Numbered from the stretch's first letter, positions 9,434 to 19,594 are shown. The stretch is DNA of 64,000 nt from Deltaproteobacteria bacterium (GCA_021780695.1 JAJXYD010000004.1:1-64000), one strand, 5' to 3'. Made by a program: numbers and translations. The notes: generated from the letters alone by a model not told the origin.

Positions 9434-11704
9434 GTGAGTTCTAAGGTAAGTTCGGAAGAACTGGAAAAAAAAATCGAGCAACTCGAAGAAGAGATCGTTG
9501 CGCGCAAAAAGGCGGAGCAACAGCTTCGATCTGACCTGCAGTATACCCGCAGCCTTATAGAGGCAAGCCCGGACCCGATGCTAACCATAAGCCCGCAGGG
9601 AAACATAACCGATGTAAACGAGGCAACGATCAGAGCCCTTGGAATAGCGCGAGAGGCGATCATCGGAACTGATTTCACGAGCTGTTTTACCGAACCCGAC
9701 AAGGCGAAGGAGGCATTCCTGCACGTTTTGCGGGAAGGCTGTCTTACGGATTATCCCCTGACGATCCGCCACACAAACGGCAAATTGACCCAATTTCTTT
9801 TCAGCGCTTCCCTCTGCAAGGAGTCCTGCGGCAAAATCCCCGCCGTTTTGGCAACCGGAAGGGATGTAAGCGAGCAGATACAGGCCTCCCAGTACGCTCG
9901 CAGTTTGATTGAAGCAAACCCCGATCCCATGGTTACAATCAGCCCCGAGGGGAAGATCACCGATGTCAACGAGGCCACCATCAAGGCCACCGGATTAGCG
10001 CGAGAGGCCATAATAGGAAGTGATTTCTCGACATACTTTACCGAACCGGCAAAGGCGATCAGGGGATATCGCAGAGTTTTCCGGGAAGGAACGGTGACCG
10101 ATTACCCCTTAACGATTCGGCACAAGGGAGGGAAATTAACCCATTTTCTATACAGCGCCTCACTCTATAAGGACGCGGCGGGTAAGGTCCTGGGTGTTTT
10201 TACGGCCGCCCGGGACATAACCGAACGTAAGAGGGCCGAGGAGGCGCTTGGGGAGTCACGGCAAATATTGCACTCGGTGCTGGATACAATTCCGGTTCGG
10301 GTCTTTTGGAAGGATTTGGATTTAAATTATCTGGGCTGCAACCGTCCGTTTGCTTTCGACGCCGGTCTCACGTCGCCTGAAGAGATAACAGGCAAAAACG
10401 ACTTCGAGATGAACTGGCGGGATCAGGCTGAAGCCTACCGCTCGGACGATCGACTGGTTATCGAAACAGGGGTCCCCAAACTGGGCTATGAAGAACCGCA
10501 GACCACCCCCGAGGGCGGCATGATCTGGCTTCGCACCAACAAGGTCCCCCTGCGTGACGCCACGGGAAAGATCAAAGGGGTTCTGGGCACCTACGAAGAC
10601 ATTACCAAAAGCAAGCAAATGGCTCAAATGCTTCAGGCCTCGGAGACCAGATACAGGATCGTAGCCGACAACACCCACGACTGGGAACATTGGACCAGTC
10701 CCGAAGGTCGGATACTCTATGTCTCTCCTTCCTGCCAAAGAATCACGGGCTACACGGCCGCCGAATTTGAAGCAGACCCGCAACTGGGTTTTCGAATCGT
10801 TCACCCCGATGATCTGGCTCAGTTCAAGGCGCATTTAAAGGAGTACACCACCAACACCAAGGAACCGGGCGCTCTTGAATTTCGAATCATTCACAGGGAC
10901 GGAGCCGTCCGTTGGATCGACCACGTCTGCCAATCGGTCTTCGATGAGAACGGCAATTTCATGGGGCGCCGGGGAAGCAACCGGGACATAACTGACCGAA
11001 AGAAAGCGGAAAAAGCGCTGGAGGAGAGCACGGAAAAATTGAAATTTTTTGCCTACTCCGTTGCTCACGACCTCAAAAGCCCGGCAATCGGAGTCTATGG
11101 GCTGACCAAACGGCTGGCGCGCATTGCCGGCGAGGTTCTCGATGAAACCGGCAAGAGGTACTGCGATCAAATTTTGAAAGTCTCCGAGCACATCGCAGCA
11201 CTGGTGGAGAAGATAAACGTCTATATAGCGACCAAGGAGGGCGCGCCGCTTTTCGAGACCTTAAAGACCTCAGAGCTTTTCAAGACCCTAAAAGACGAAT
11301 TTTCCGTTCCCTTCAGCCTGCGGGGCGTCGAGTGGGTTGCGCTTGAATCCGAGGTGGAGATCAGGGCCGACAGGCTTTCCATCCTCAGAATCTTTAGAAA
11401 TCTAATCGACAACGCCCTGAAATACGGCGGGGAAAGCCTGACAAAAGTTTCGCTGGGCTATGAAGACTCCTGTAAATTCCACATCTTTTCGGTAACCGAC
11501 GACGGCATGGGCGTTAAAGATGCCGACTCAAAGAAAATTTTTGGCCTTTTTCAACGAAACGAATCCTCAAGGGGAGTCGAAGGCTCGGGCCTGGGCCTTG
11601 CCATAGTCAAAGAAATCGCGGAGCAGCACGGCGGAAGAGTCTGGATGGATAACCAGGACCCGAGGGGAATAACTTTCTATGTCTCCATTTCCAAAAATTT
11701 ATGA
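9434..11704 (+). CDS. soluble four-PAS sensor histidine kinase
   Basis: A 756-residue cytoplasmic kinase. After a short coiled coil (about 5-35) come four PAS units: two near-duplicates (about 40-155 and 155-275, both containing EA-PDPM-TISP and ITDVNEATI), a third (about 280-395) and a fourth of PAS_3 type with an HPDD motif (about 400-525). HisKA follows with SVAHDLKSPAIGVYG, then an HATPase with NLIDNALKYGG and GSGLGLAIVKEIAEQHGG. HDLKSP is typical of the phytochrome-like kinase subgroup. No receiver is fused and none is adjacent. The GTG at 9434 has AAGGA eight bases upstream and is preferred over the TTG at 9428. The signal sensed is unknown. Confidence 0.92.
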   Translation: MSSKVSSEELEKKIEQLEEEIVARKKAEQQLRSDLQYTRSLIEASPDPMLTISPQGNITDVNEATIRALGIAREAIIGTDFTSCFTEPDKAKEAFLHVLREGCLTDYPLTIRHTNGKLTQFLFSASLCKESCGKIPAVLATGRDVSEQIQASQYARSLIEANPDPMVTISPEGKITDVNEATIKATGLAREAIIGSDFSTYFTEPAKAIRGYRRVFREGTVTDYPLTIRHKGGKLTHFLYSASLYKDAAGKVLGVFTAARDITERKRAEEALGESRQILHSVLDTIPVRVFWKDLDLNYLGCNRPFAFDAGLTSPEEITGKNDFEMNWRDQAEAYRSDDRLVIETGVPKLGYEEPQTTPEGGMIWLRTNKVPLRDATGKIKGVLGTYEDITKSKQMAQMLQASETRYRIVADNTHDWEHWTSPEGRILYVSPSCQRITGYTAAEFEADPQLGFRIVHPDDLAQFKAHLKEYTTNTKEPGALEFRIIHRDGAVRWIDHVCQSVFDENGNFMGRRGSNRDITDRKKAEKALEESTEKLKFFAYSVAHDLKSPAIGVYGLTKRLARIAGEVLDETGKRYCDQILKVSEHIAALVEKINVYIATKEGAPLFETLKTSELFKTLKDEFSVPFSLRGVEWVALESEVEIRADRLSILRIFRNLIDNALKYGGESLTKVSLGYEDSCKFHIFSVTDDGMGVKDADSKKIFGLFQRNESSRGVEGSGLGLAIVKEIAEQHGGRVWMDNQDPRGITFYVSISKNL

Positions 11705-11737
11705 AAGAAATCGAGTGAGGACTTTTCCCACGCCCTG

Positions 11738-11762
11738 CCGCCGTCATGTCTGCGGTTTTTTT
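11738..11762 (+). terminator. possible weak terminator after PAS kinase
   Basis: CCGC (11738-11741) and GCGG (11752-11755) can pair around a 10-base loop and are followed by seven T (11756-11762). The stem is short, so activity is uncertain. Confidence 0.3.
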
Positions 11763-11908
11763 CATTTCCCCATCTTTCCGGGATAATAATATCGGGATTT
11801 TTTAAAATCCTGCTTCTGGCATTGAGAGATCGAGTGGTTATCTTGCCCGACAGAGTAAACTCTATCCTTAGCGCAAGGATAACCGCCCTCCTCAAGGACT
11901 TACCCGCC

Positions 11909-12244
11909 ATGAAAAAAATCCGTTGCTGCTTAGTATTACTTCTTGTAGCCATGAACATGCTCTATGCGATCAACGCCTTTGCAGGCCCCTCGATCAGCGA
12001 ACCCGGCGTTATCTCTGAAAACGTAGACAGCCTGCGCTGCGGCGATCATCTCGTGGAGCTGGGAGAAACCCAATTGGAGGTCGTTCACCAGTGCGGGATG
12101 CCCGATGTAAGGGATTCCTACTTCGTCTATACGGGCACCTTGGATAGATGGACCTATAACTTGGGCCCCAGGGATTTCATCTATGTCTTCACGTTTTTAA
12201 ACGGGATGTTGAGAAATATAAGAGAGACAGACAGAGGATTTTAG
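11909..12244 (+). CDS. secreted DUF2845-domain protein
   Basis: A 111-residue protein with a cleavable signal peptide (MKKIRCCLVLLLVAMNMLYA) and a mature part bearing the DUF2845 pattern: LRCGDHLVELGET, VVHQCGMPD, and a WTYNLGPRDFIYVFTFLNG beta-rich end. The two cysteines (in LRCG and HQCG) are typical and may form a disulfide. The family is small, periplasmic and of unknown function. The ATG at 11909 is supported by AAGGA at 11894-11898; a longer frame from 11822 would bury the signal peptide. A TATCCTT...AAGGATA hairpin lies just upstream (about 11871-11889). Confidence 0.8.
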   Translation: MKKIRCCLVLLLVAMNMLYAINAFAGPSISEPGVISENVDSLRCGDHLVELGETQLEVVHQCGMPDVRDSYFVYTGTLDRWTYNLGPRDFIYVFTFLNGMLRNIRETDRGF

Positions 12245-12462
12245 CAAATCCGTAAAGGGATAGAGCAAGAAGATGAAGAGCATCCCCCCGAGTCCCTTAT
12301 TTCTTTTAGGAAAAAAGAGGCTTTACTAAAAAGGGGTGGAGCTCGAAACCTTTCGATGCTAGGATAAATGGACGCAAAGATCGGCAAGGCGGCGTTCGGC
12401 GGCACAGGCCGGATCCGCTCGAAAGCCTGGGATTACCCTGCGGTGTTCGGAAAGGTTAAACT

Positions 12463-12651
12463 ATGTTTGATTATTCCCGGTACCAGCCCTGGTGGTGGCT
12501 TTTTCCAATCTCGATGTGCGTGTTGTTTCTGGCTTCTCTGCCTTTTTTGCCTTATGCCCGAAGGCATGGCTGGCGGTTTAGCCCAAGCCATGTTCTGGCG
12601 ATTTTGACCCTGCTTTCCTTCCTTTTGGTAATAATTGCCTCGTTTAGATGA
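12463..12651 (+). CDS. small two-helix membrane protein
   Basis: A 62-residue protein with two hydrophobic helices (about 9-28 and 43-61) separated by a basic turn (YARRHGWRF), and an aromatic start MFDYSRYQPWWW. No family is recognised. It lies 15 bases before the DUF1614 gene with AAGG upstream of its ATG, so the two are probably cotranscribed and may act together in the inner membrane. Confidence 0.6.
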   Translation: MFDYSRYQPWWWLFPISMCVLFLASLPFLPYARRHGWRFSPSHVLAILTLLSFLLVIIASFR

Positions 12652-12666
12652 AAGGAAAATAAAAAA

Positions 12667-13380
12667 GTGCAATATTTTCCCTCAACTTTTCTCTTTTATA
12701 TCTTTTTCCTGCTCCTTTTCGTTTTCCTTGTCGCCATGATAGAGGTAAGCGTACTCAGCTACGCTTACGAACGGATGGGAATCAACCGGCATTATGTTTT
12801 CGCGCTCCTTCTTCTCTCTCTTCTAAGCACATATTTTAACATCCCTATCTATCATTTCCCGCCGGAGAGGTTGGTTTCCGGAGCCCAGATTAATTTTTTT
12901 GGGATGCGCTACGTCATTCCGATGGTATCGGCCCAGATGGGAACAACTCTGGCCGTTAATGTCGGCGGGGCTCTCATCCCAACGCTGCTCTCACTTTATC
13001 TTATAGTCAAAAACAAACTTTTTTTTATCTCCGTGCCTGCCGTGGTCCTTGTCATACTGGTCGTCCACGCTTTGGCCTATCCGGTCAAGGGCCTTGGCAT
13101 CGCAGAGCCGCTCTTTGTCCCTCCCCTTATCGCCTCCGCGGCGGGCCTTCTACTTTCCAGGCGGGCGGCTCCCGCGCTTGCCTATATCTCGGGAACTCTT
13201 GGAACCCTTATCGGGGCAGATCTTTTGAACCTGGGGAAAGTGCGGGGACTGGGCGCTCCGATAGTCTCGATTGGAGGGGCCGGAACCTTTGACGGCGTAT
13301 TCCTTACGGGAATAGTGGCTGTCTTGCTGGCCAGCATATTTACCACGCCCAAGGACAAGGACAACGCTCAGGAGGCATGA
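12667..13380 (+). CDS. DUF1614 integral membrane protein
   Basis: A 237-residue polytopic protein, about seven hydrophobic segments, matching DUF1614. Family-type features are NFFGMRYVIP, QMGTTLAVNVGGALIPTLLSLYLI and the Gly-rich end GTLIGADLLNLG...SIGGAGTFDGVFLTGIVAVLLA. Members occur in anaerobic bacteria and archaea, and their function is unknown. The start is GTG with AAGGA (12652-12656) ten bases upstream. The C-terminus is short and charged (TPKDKDNAQEA). Confidence 0.85.
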   Translation: MQYFPSTFLFYIFFLLLFVFLVAMIEVSVLSYAYERMGINRHYVFALLLLSLLSTYFNIPIYHFPPERLVSGAQINFFGMRYVIPMVSAQMGTTLAVNVGGALIPTLLSLYLIVKNKLFFISVPAVVLVILVVHALAYPVKGLGIAEPLFVPPLIASAAGLLLSRRAAPALAYISGTLGTLIGADLLNLGKVRGLGAPIVSIGGAGTFDGVFLTGIVAVLLASIFTTPKDKDNAQEA

Positions 13381-13630
13381 AAGGCCGCGAAGTTTTTCTT
13401 CGCTACAGCCCCTGCCGCGAGCTCGACTCGCGATGTCTTTCCTCCCCAAATTCCACCCCTCCCCTTTGACCTCCTCAAAGGGGATTTTCCCCGAAACCGC
13501 CTGAAAACCTAAATAAATGGGGACCACTTGAATTGGAACAGCCTTCAAGTATATCATTTAGTATCCGTTGGCAGCCCTTAAAGGCTGGGAGAATTTAAAA
13601 AACAACCTCACGATATGGAATATTTTCACT

Positions 13631-15364
13631 ATGTCTGAATTTATTGTTGCCTTCCGAAGACTTGCCATTCCCTATTGGAAGTCGGAGGAAAAATGGCGAG
13701 CCTTCGCCCTGCTTGCGGTAATAGTGGCGTTTAATCTCGGCGCGGTCTATTTTACGGTCGAAATCAACCTGTGGTACAAGACCTTCTACAACGTCCTGCA
13801 AAACTATAAAAAAGCCGCCTTTCTCCCGGTAATCCTGCGTTTTTGTCTTCTGGCCGGAGCCTATATCTTTCTTTTGGTCTACGCCCAGTACCTGGCCCAG
13901 ATGCTGCAAATCCGGTGGCGAAACTGGCTAACCGACAAGTATCTCAAAGAGTGGCTAAACCACAAGGCCTACTATAGAATCAATTTCGACGGCGCGGCCA
14001 CCGATAACCCCGACCAGCGTATTAGCGAAGACATCGATTCCTATATATCCCAGACGATCAGTCTGGGCACGAGCCTGCTCAGTTCCGTGGCCTCCCTGTT
14101 ATCTTTTCTGGGGATTCTGTGGATACTGTCCGGGTCGCTGCCCATTCCCCTGGGGGCCCATTCGTTTACTATCCCCGGCTATATGGTGTGGCTTGCCCTC
14201 ATCTATGCCGTAGTGGGCACCTGGGTGACTATTCGGGTTGGAAATCCTCTGGTCCGGCTAAACTTCGACCAGCAAAGGTATGAAGCCGATTTCCGTTTCA
14301 GCATGGTAAGAGTGCGTGAAAACAGCGAGTCGATTGCGCTCTACGGCGGCGAGGGGCAGGAGCAGACTCATCTTATGGGCCGTTTCAAAAGACTGCTCGA
14401 AAATTTCTGGAAAATCATGAAGCGTCAAAAACGGCTTGCCTGGGTTACCTATTCCTACAGTCAGGCGGCGGTGATCTTTCCCCTTTTGATGGCCGCGCCT
14501 CGCTACTTTTCGCATCAAATGAACCTTGGCGGCCTCATGCAAACCGCGGACGCATTCGGGCAGGTCCAGACCTCCCTTTCCTTTCTGGTCACCAGTTATG
14601 CCACGATAGCCAGTTGGCACGCGGTGATAAATCGTCTGCTGGGCTTTTCCAAAACCATGGACAGGCTCGAGAGCACCGAGCTGCTGCCGGGCACCAAATG
14701 TATGTGCGCACCCGATAAGGTTATAAAGATCGAATCTTTCAATGTGTCGCTCCCCGATGGGAAACGGTTGGTAAAAGACCTTGCACTAAACATAGAAGCC
14801 GGGACCCATCTTCTTATCACCGGTCCTTCGGGCTGCGGGAAGAGCACCCTTATCCGGGCGCTTGCGGGCATCTGGCCTTTCTGCGAGGGGACCTCAACCA
14901 CGCCCGAATCCTGTAGAATAATGTTTTTGCCCCAAAAGCCCTATCTGCCTCTTGGGACGCTAAGAAACGCGCTTTGCTACCCCCATTCCAACGGCTGCGG
15001 GCCCGAGGATTTAGTACATGTGCTGGAGAGGTGCGGGCTGGCCCATCTTATAGGAGCTCTGGACAAAGACGACAACTGGTCCCATGTGCTCTCGCTTGGA
15101 GAGCAGCAGCGGTTGGCGTTTGCAAGGATTTTACTCGTTAAGCCCGACTTCGTGTTCCTGGACGAGGCCACGGCGTCGGTGGATGAAAAATCGGAAGCCG
15201 ACCTTTACAAAGAGCTTCAGGACAATTTGCCCTGCTCGGCGGTGGTAAGCGTTGGACACCGCGCAACGATTGTCTCCTGGCACTCGGAGGCGCTGACTTT
15301 CCAGGGAGATGCCAGTTGGGTCAGATCCTCTCTGGCGGGTAAAAGCCTTGGAATAAGAGCTTAA
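13631..15364 (+). CDS. SbmA/YddA-type ABC transporter, fused permease and ATPase
   Basis: A roughly 577-residue half-transporter of the family that includes YddA and peroxisomal ABCD proteins. The N-terminal two thirds is an SbmA/BacA-like membrane domain (RLAIPYWKSEEKW, RWRNWLTDKYLKEWLNHKAYYR, NPDQRISEDI). The ATPase has Walker A GPSGCGKSTL, signature LSLGEQQRLAFAR and Walker B FVFLDEATASVDE. Homologues carry peptides, fatty-acyl compounds or cofactors; the substrate cannot be deduced. Start choice is uncertain: ATG 13631 gives the usual family N-terminus (MSEFIVAFRRLA), while a TTG at 13568 would add 21 residues. Neither has a strong ribosome-binding site. The protein must dimerise. Confidence 0.9.
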   Translation: MSEFIVAFRRLAIPYWKSEEKWRAFALLAVIVAFNLGAVYFTVEINLWYKTFYNVLQNYKKAAFLPVILRFCLLAGAYIFLLVYAQYLAQMLQIRWRNWLTDKYLKEWLNHKAYYRINFDGAATDNPDQRISEDIDSYISQTISLGTSLLSSVASLLSFLGILWILSGSLPIPLGAHSFTIPGYMVWLALIYAVVGTWVTIRVGNPLVRLNFDQQRYEADFRFSMVRVRENSESIALYGGEGQEQTHLMGRFKRLLENFWKIMKRQKRLAWVTYSYSQAAVIFPLLMAAPRYFSHQMNLGGLMQTADAFGQVQTSLSFLVTSYATIASWHAVINRLLGFSKTMDRLESTELLPGTKCMCAPDKVIKIESFNVSLPDGKRLVKDLALNIEAGTHLLITGPSGCGKSTLIRALAGIWPFCEGTSTTPESCRIMFLPQKPYLPLGTLRNALCYPHSNGCGPEDLVHVLERCGLAHLIGALDKDDNWSHVLSLGEQQRLAFARILLVKPDFVFLDEATASVDEKSEADLYKELQDNLPCSAVVSVGHRATIVSWHSEALTFQGDASWVRSSLAGKSLGIRA

Positions 15365-15853
15365 AATCTTGAGAGAAGCGGCAAAAGCACCCGTTTCCCG
15401 GCCTCCCTCTCCCGTCAATGTTGTCGCGTTAAGCGGCTCGACGTCGGTGCCCTTTTAGAGCGACGGGCCTGAGCCCGGGGGAATCAAAGCCGATACCCCC
15501 CGGGAGGGGTCCCGGATCGCAACCATCGATCGACCTATTTCTTATCCTATTCAATACCCCCGCCTTTTCCAGGAATTCGATACACTCCTAACGGAATGCC
15601 CGGAATCGGTGAAACTCATTCCTGGTTGTAGTATGGCCCTAAGGGCTCCAACCCGGTCGTCTTTCATAGGCAACTTGATTTCCTTCCTTTATTGTCTATC
15701 TTCGATCTATTTACCGGCATAAGTTTGCCATATTTCATTTGCATTCCCGACGGGGAAGCTGTAACGTCTTGCCATCTGTATTAGCGTACCAGAAGATTTA
15801 GCATCCGATAATTGCGCTTTCAAAAGGCGCCCCGGGCCTGGCGAGGTGTATTG
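15365..15853. other. gene-free stretch with GC-rich hairpin
   Basis: About 490 bases without a gene. CCCGGGGG (15474-15481) can pair with CCCCCGGG (15497-15504) around a 15-base loop, with no T-tract. The rest is probably leader and promoter of the following kinase; no known riboswitch was recognised. Confidence 0.5.
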
Positions 15854-18800
15854 ATGCATTATCATGCCTTAGCAGACCTCATTCGTAACTCAGTCCTCCT
15901 TATAGCCCTTAGCGCTCTCTACTCCCTGCTCGCCCGGCTACGCAAAAAACACGAGTTGTATTTCAGGGTTTCGACAGGTCTGGTTTTTGGCTTTGCGGCT
16001 ATCGCGGGCATGGTGATGTCCTTTAGCCCCGCCCCCGGGATTATCTTCGACGGCAGAACGGTCGTGCTGACCATGGCGGGGCTCTTTGGCGGAGAAATGC
16101 CCGCGGCCCTTGCGGCCCTGCTCGCGGCAATGTACAGGTTCTATGCGGGCGGGGCGGGGGTGTGGGCAGGTCTTGCTTCCATAGCCGTCTGCCCCCTGAT
16201 CGGCCTGACCTTCCGCCGCATCTACAATAACCGCCCGGAAACTATCGGACCAGTCGCCCTCTACGGGCTTGGCTTAATAACTCATGTGGTAATGCTCGCC
16301 TGCATGATGCTGCTGCCCAATCCCGAGGCCTACGAGGCGATCCGCAGGATCTGGTTGGCGGCTCTTCTGGTTTTACCCGCGGCCACAATGCTTTGCGGCT
16401 TACTGATAAGAAACGAGGAGCAGCGGGTCCTTCTGGAAAAGAGTTTGTGGGAGAGTCGGGAAGACTACCGCATCACGATCGATTCCATCGGCGACGCGGT
16501 AATAACTACAGACCAGGAAGGGTTTATCACAAGCATTAACCGGGTGGCGTGCCAATTAACCGGCTGGAAGCCCGAGGAAGCAAAGGGACGCCATCTGGAT
16601 GCTATTTTCCGCATCGTAAACGAGCAAACCCGCACTATCGTCGAATCGCCAGTTACAAAGGTGCTGAGCCAAGGCGTGGTCGTGGGCCTGGCAAATCACA
16701 CCGTTCTTCTTGCCCGAGACGGCCGTGAGATCCCCATAGCCGACAGCGGCGCGCCCATCCGAAATGAAGAGGGCAAAATCTCGGGGGTTGTGCTGGTGTT
16801 CCGCGACCAGACCGAGGAGAGGGCCGTTCAAAGACTGGCCGCTGCGCGCCTCGAACTCATCGAGTACAGTGCCGTCCACACATTGAAAGAATTTTTGAAT
16901 AAAGCCCTCGATGTGGCTGGAGCCTTGCTAGATAGCCCCCTGGGGTTTTATCACTTTATCGAAAGCGACCAAGAGACCATTGCCCTTCAGCAATGGTCAA
17001 CCCTTCCGGTTAAGGAGTTCTGCCGGACCGACGAAAAGACGCTCCACTACAGCATCGACCAGACCGGCGTCTGGGCCGACTGCCTGCGCCAAAAAAAACC
17101 CGTGATACATAACGACTATGAATCCCCCGAAAATAAGCGGGGAACGGACAATTCCCATGCCCGGATTGTTCGCGAACTGATCGTTCCGGTTATGAGAAAA
17201 GGAAAAGTCGTTGCTGTCATGGGGCTTGGCAATAAACCGGCGGACTACACCCAAAAGGACGTTGACACCATAGCCTTCATTGCCGACTCAACGTGGGAGA
17301 TCGTTGAGCGCAAAAGGGCGGAGGAGGCCAAAAACGAAAGGGAGGACATCAATAGGGCCATCCTCAATCAGACATCGGAGGGAATTGTACTAATAGACTG
17401 CCAAACGCAGAGTTTTGCCGAATTTAACGATGCGGCCTGCGATCAGTTGGGATATTCAAGACAAGAATTTGCCCGTTTAAACCTTTTCGACCTTCAGGGG
17501 AGCCTGAATGAAAAAGAGTTCGAGGAACGCACCCGCCTTATAATGCAAACCGGTCAGGCCCGGTTTGAAAATCGTCGCAAAGCTAAAGACGGCAGTCTGC
17601 ACGACGTTCTTATAAGTTACCGGGTCATAGATATTCATGGTCGCACCTATTGGGTCGGCGTCTGGCTCGATATTACCGAGCGTAAGCGGATGGAGGAGGC
17701 GCTTCGCGAATCCGAAATGCGCTTTAGAACCATTTTACAAACGACCAATGAAGGCTTCTGGATGATTGAAAAAAGCGGTACAACCCTGGATGTCAATCCA
17801 AGGATGTGCGCCATCCTGGGAAGAGACCTCGAGGAGGTCCTTGGCAGGAAAATTTTCGATTTTCTCGAGGAAGCAAGCAAACCGGTCTTCGAAAAGGTTA
17901 TGGAGCAGACGACCCTCGGGGAACCGGGCGTCTATGAGCTAACCGTGTCCCGGCCCGACGGCTCCCAGGTCTTTTGCCGCTTTAGCGTCACACCGTTTTT
18001 TGAAAGCTCGGGAGCCCATCTCGGCGCATTCGCAATGGTTACCGACATTACCGACCGCAAGCATAACGAAATGAAGCTGCTGCGGGCCAAGGCCGAGTGG
18101 GAGAGAACTTTCGACAGCGTTCCCGACCTGGTCTGCATTGTCGATACCTCCCACCGGATTGTTCGCGTCAACCGGGCGATGGTTCAACGGTTTGGCATTT
18201 CCCAGGAGCAGTGTGTCGGGATGCCGTGCTTCGAGGTGATTCACAAGACGGACCAGCCCCCCGAATTTTGCCCCCTTGCCTTACTTCTGGCCGATGGCCA
18301 GGAACATTCGGTTGAAGTCCACGAGCATTGGTTGGACAGTGATTTGGTGATAAAGGTGAGTCCGCTTTTCGATGACAACGGGGTACTGATCGGCGCGGTT
18401 CACAGCGCCCGCGATGTAACCGGGCAAAGGGCTCTGGAAAGGCAAATAAACCAGTCACAAAAGATGGAGGCCCTGGGCGCCCTTGCAGGAGGCATCGCCC
18501 ATGATTTCAATAATATCCTTGCAATTATCATGGGATATACGGATATCGCGCTCTTTGATCTTCCGCAACATTCCCCCGCATATGCCGCTTTGCATAATGT
18601 GCAAAAAGCCTCCTCGCGTGCTAAGGACCTGGTGACCCAGATTCTTGCCTTCAGCCGCAAAAGCGAGCGGGAGAGAAAACCGATCGAACTCAAGCTCGTT
18701 GTCGATGAAGCACTAAAACTCTTGCGGGCCTCGATTCCAGCCACCATCGAGATTCGCGCACATCTGGTTTCGGATGGGATAATAGCGGCCGATCCCACGG

Positions 18801-19594
18801 AAATCCAGCAGGTCGTTATGAACCTTTGCGCAAACGCAAGCCATGCCATGCGGGACAAGGGCGGCCTTCTCAACGTGAGCCTGGACTCGGTTTACATCGC
18901 CTCAGACCATGGGCTCGAACTTCGGGGACTCCGGCCGGGACCGCACTTGCGGCTAACGGTCAGCGATACCGGCCATGGAATAGGGCCGGAGTTAATCGAG
19001 CGTATCTTTGAACCCTACTTCACAACCAAGGTGCACGGCGAAGGCAGCGGCATGGGACTCGCCGTTGTTCACGGTATAATAAAAAGCCTTGGCGGCACTG
19101 TCGAAGTTTGCAGCACGCAAGGACAGGGCTCAACCTTCCAGATATTTTTCCCCATGCTCGAAATGGAGATTCAAAAGACGGATAAGGCGTTTCCCACCGA
19201 ACTTCCTCACGGTGGAAACGAACGCATTTTGTTTGTCGACGACGAACAGGCCATCGCCGAGATCGGCCAAATGATTCTCACCCAGCTTGGGTACAAGGTG
19301 ACCATTAGATCGAACAGTCTCGAAGCCCTGGAACTTTTCGGCCGGAATCCCCAAATGTTTGACCTGATCATTTCCGATCAAACGATGCCCGACATGACCG
19401 GCCTGGACCTGGCCGGGAGGGTTCACCGCCTAAGGCCCGATATCCCGGTTATCCTTTGCACCGGATACAGCGAGCAGTTGACCGAGAAGGAACCCGAAGA
19501 GCTGGGAATAAGCGCGCTTTTGATGAAGCCGGTTTCAATCGAACAGCTTGCTCCGGCGATCCGAAAGAGTCTGGATAGGAAAGCCCCCCAATAG
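15854..19594 (+). CDS. membrane hybrid histidine kinase (5TM-GAF-PAS-HK-REC)
   Basis: A 1246-residue sensor. An N-terminal five-helix LytS-like 5TM domain (about 5-190; FSPAPGIIFDGRTVVLTMAGLFGG) is followed by PAS (about 205-325), a GAF domain (about 330-490), three more PAS units (about 500-870), HisKA with GGIAHDFNNILA (about 875-945), an HATPase with GSGMGLAVVHGIIKSLGG (about 985-1105), and a C-terminal receiver (ILFVDDE, ISDQTMPDMTG; about 1115-1240). The HDFNN class usually passes phosphate to its fused receiver. The fourth PAS has the DQPPEFCPLA loop often seen in delta-proteobacterial kinases. I chose ATG 15854 because GCGAGGTG precedes it; an in-frame TTG at 15812 lacks a site. No partner gene is adjacent. 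Confidence 0.92.
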   Translation: MHYHALADLIRNSVLLIALSALYSLLARLRKKHELYFRVSTGLVFGFAAIAGMVMSFSPAPGIIFDGRTVVLTMAGLFGGEMPAALAALLAAMYRFYAGGAGVWAGLASIAVCPLIGLTFRRIYNNRPETIGPVALYGLGLITHVVMLACMMLLPNPEAYEAIRRIWLAALLVLPAATMLCGLLIRNEEQRVLLEKSLWESREDYRITIDSIGDAVITTDQEGFITSINRVACQLTGWKPEEAKGRHLDAIFRIVNEQTRTIVESPVTKVLSQGVVVGLANHTVLLARDGREIPIADSGAPIRNEEGKISGVVLVFRDQTEERAVQRLAAARLELIEYSAVHTLKEFLNKALDVAGALLDSPLGFYHFIESDQETIALQQWSTLPVKEFCRTDEKTLHYSIDQTGVWADCLRQKKPVIHNDYESPENKRGTDNSHARIVRELIVPVMRKGKVVAVMGLGNKPADYTQKDVDTIAFIADSTWEIVERKRAEEAKNEREDINRAILNQTSEGIVLIDCQTQSFAEFNDAACDQLGYSRQEFARLNLFDLQGSLNEKEFEERTRLIMQTGQARFENRRKAKDGSLHDVLISYRVIDIHGRTYWVGVWLDITERKRMEEALRESEMRFRTILQTTNEGFWMIEKSGTTLDVNPRMCAILGRDLEEVLGRKIFDFLEEASKPVFEKVMEQTTLGEPGVYELTVSRPDGSQVFCRFSVTPFFESSGAHLGAFAMVTDITDRKHNEMKLLRAKAEWERTFDSVPDLVCIVDTSHRIVRVNRAMVQRFGISQEQCVGMPCFEVIHKTDQPPEFCPLALLLADGQEHSVEVHEHWLDSDLVIKVSPLFDDNGVLIGAVHSARDVTGQRALERQINQSQKMEALGALAGGIAHDFNNILAIIMGYTDIALFDLPQHSPAYAALHNVQKASSRAKDLVTQILAFSRKSERERKPIELKLVVDEALKLLRASIPATIEIRAHLVSDGIIAADPTEIQQVVMNLCANASHAMRDKGGLLNVSLDSVYIASDHGLELRGLRPGPHLRLTVSDTGHGIGPELIERIFEPYFTTKVHGEGSGMGLAVVHGIIKSLGGTVEVCSTQGQGSTFQIFFPMLEMEIQKTDKAFPTELPHGGNERILFVDDEQAIAEIGQMILTQLGYKVTIRSNSLEALELFGRNPQMFDLIISDQTMPDMTGLDLAGRVHRLRPDIPVILCTGYSEQLTEKEPEELGISALLMKPVSIEQLAPAIRKSLDRKAPQ

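Noticed and set aside
12363..12445. Possible cyclic-di-GMP (GEMM-I) riboswitch: GGACGCAAAG and GGGATTACC in the leader of the small membrane gene
   Set aside because: The GGCAAACC element and the GAAA-capped P2 hairpin are missing, and the P3 segment cannot be folded to the consensus. A covariance-model search would settle it.
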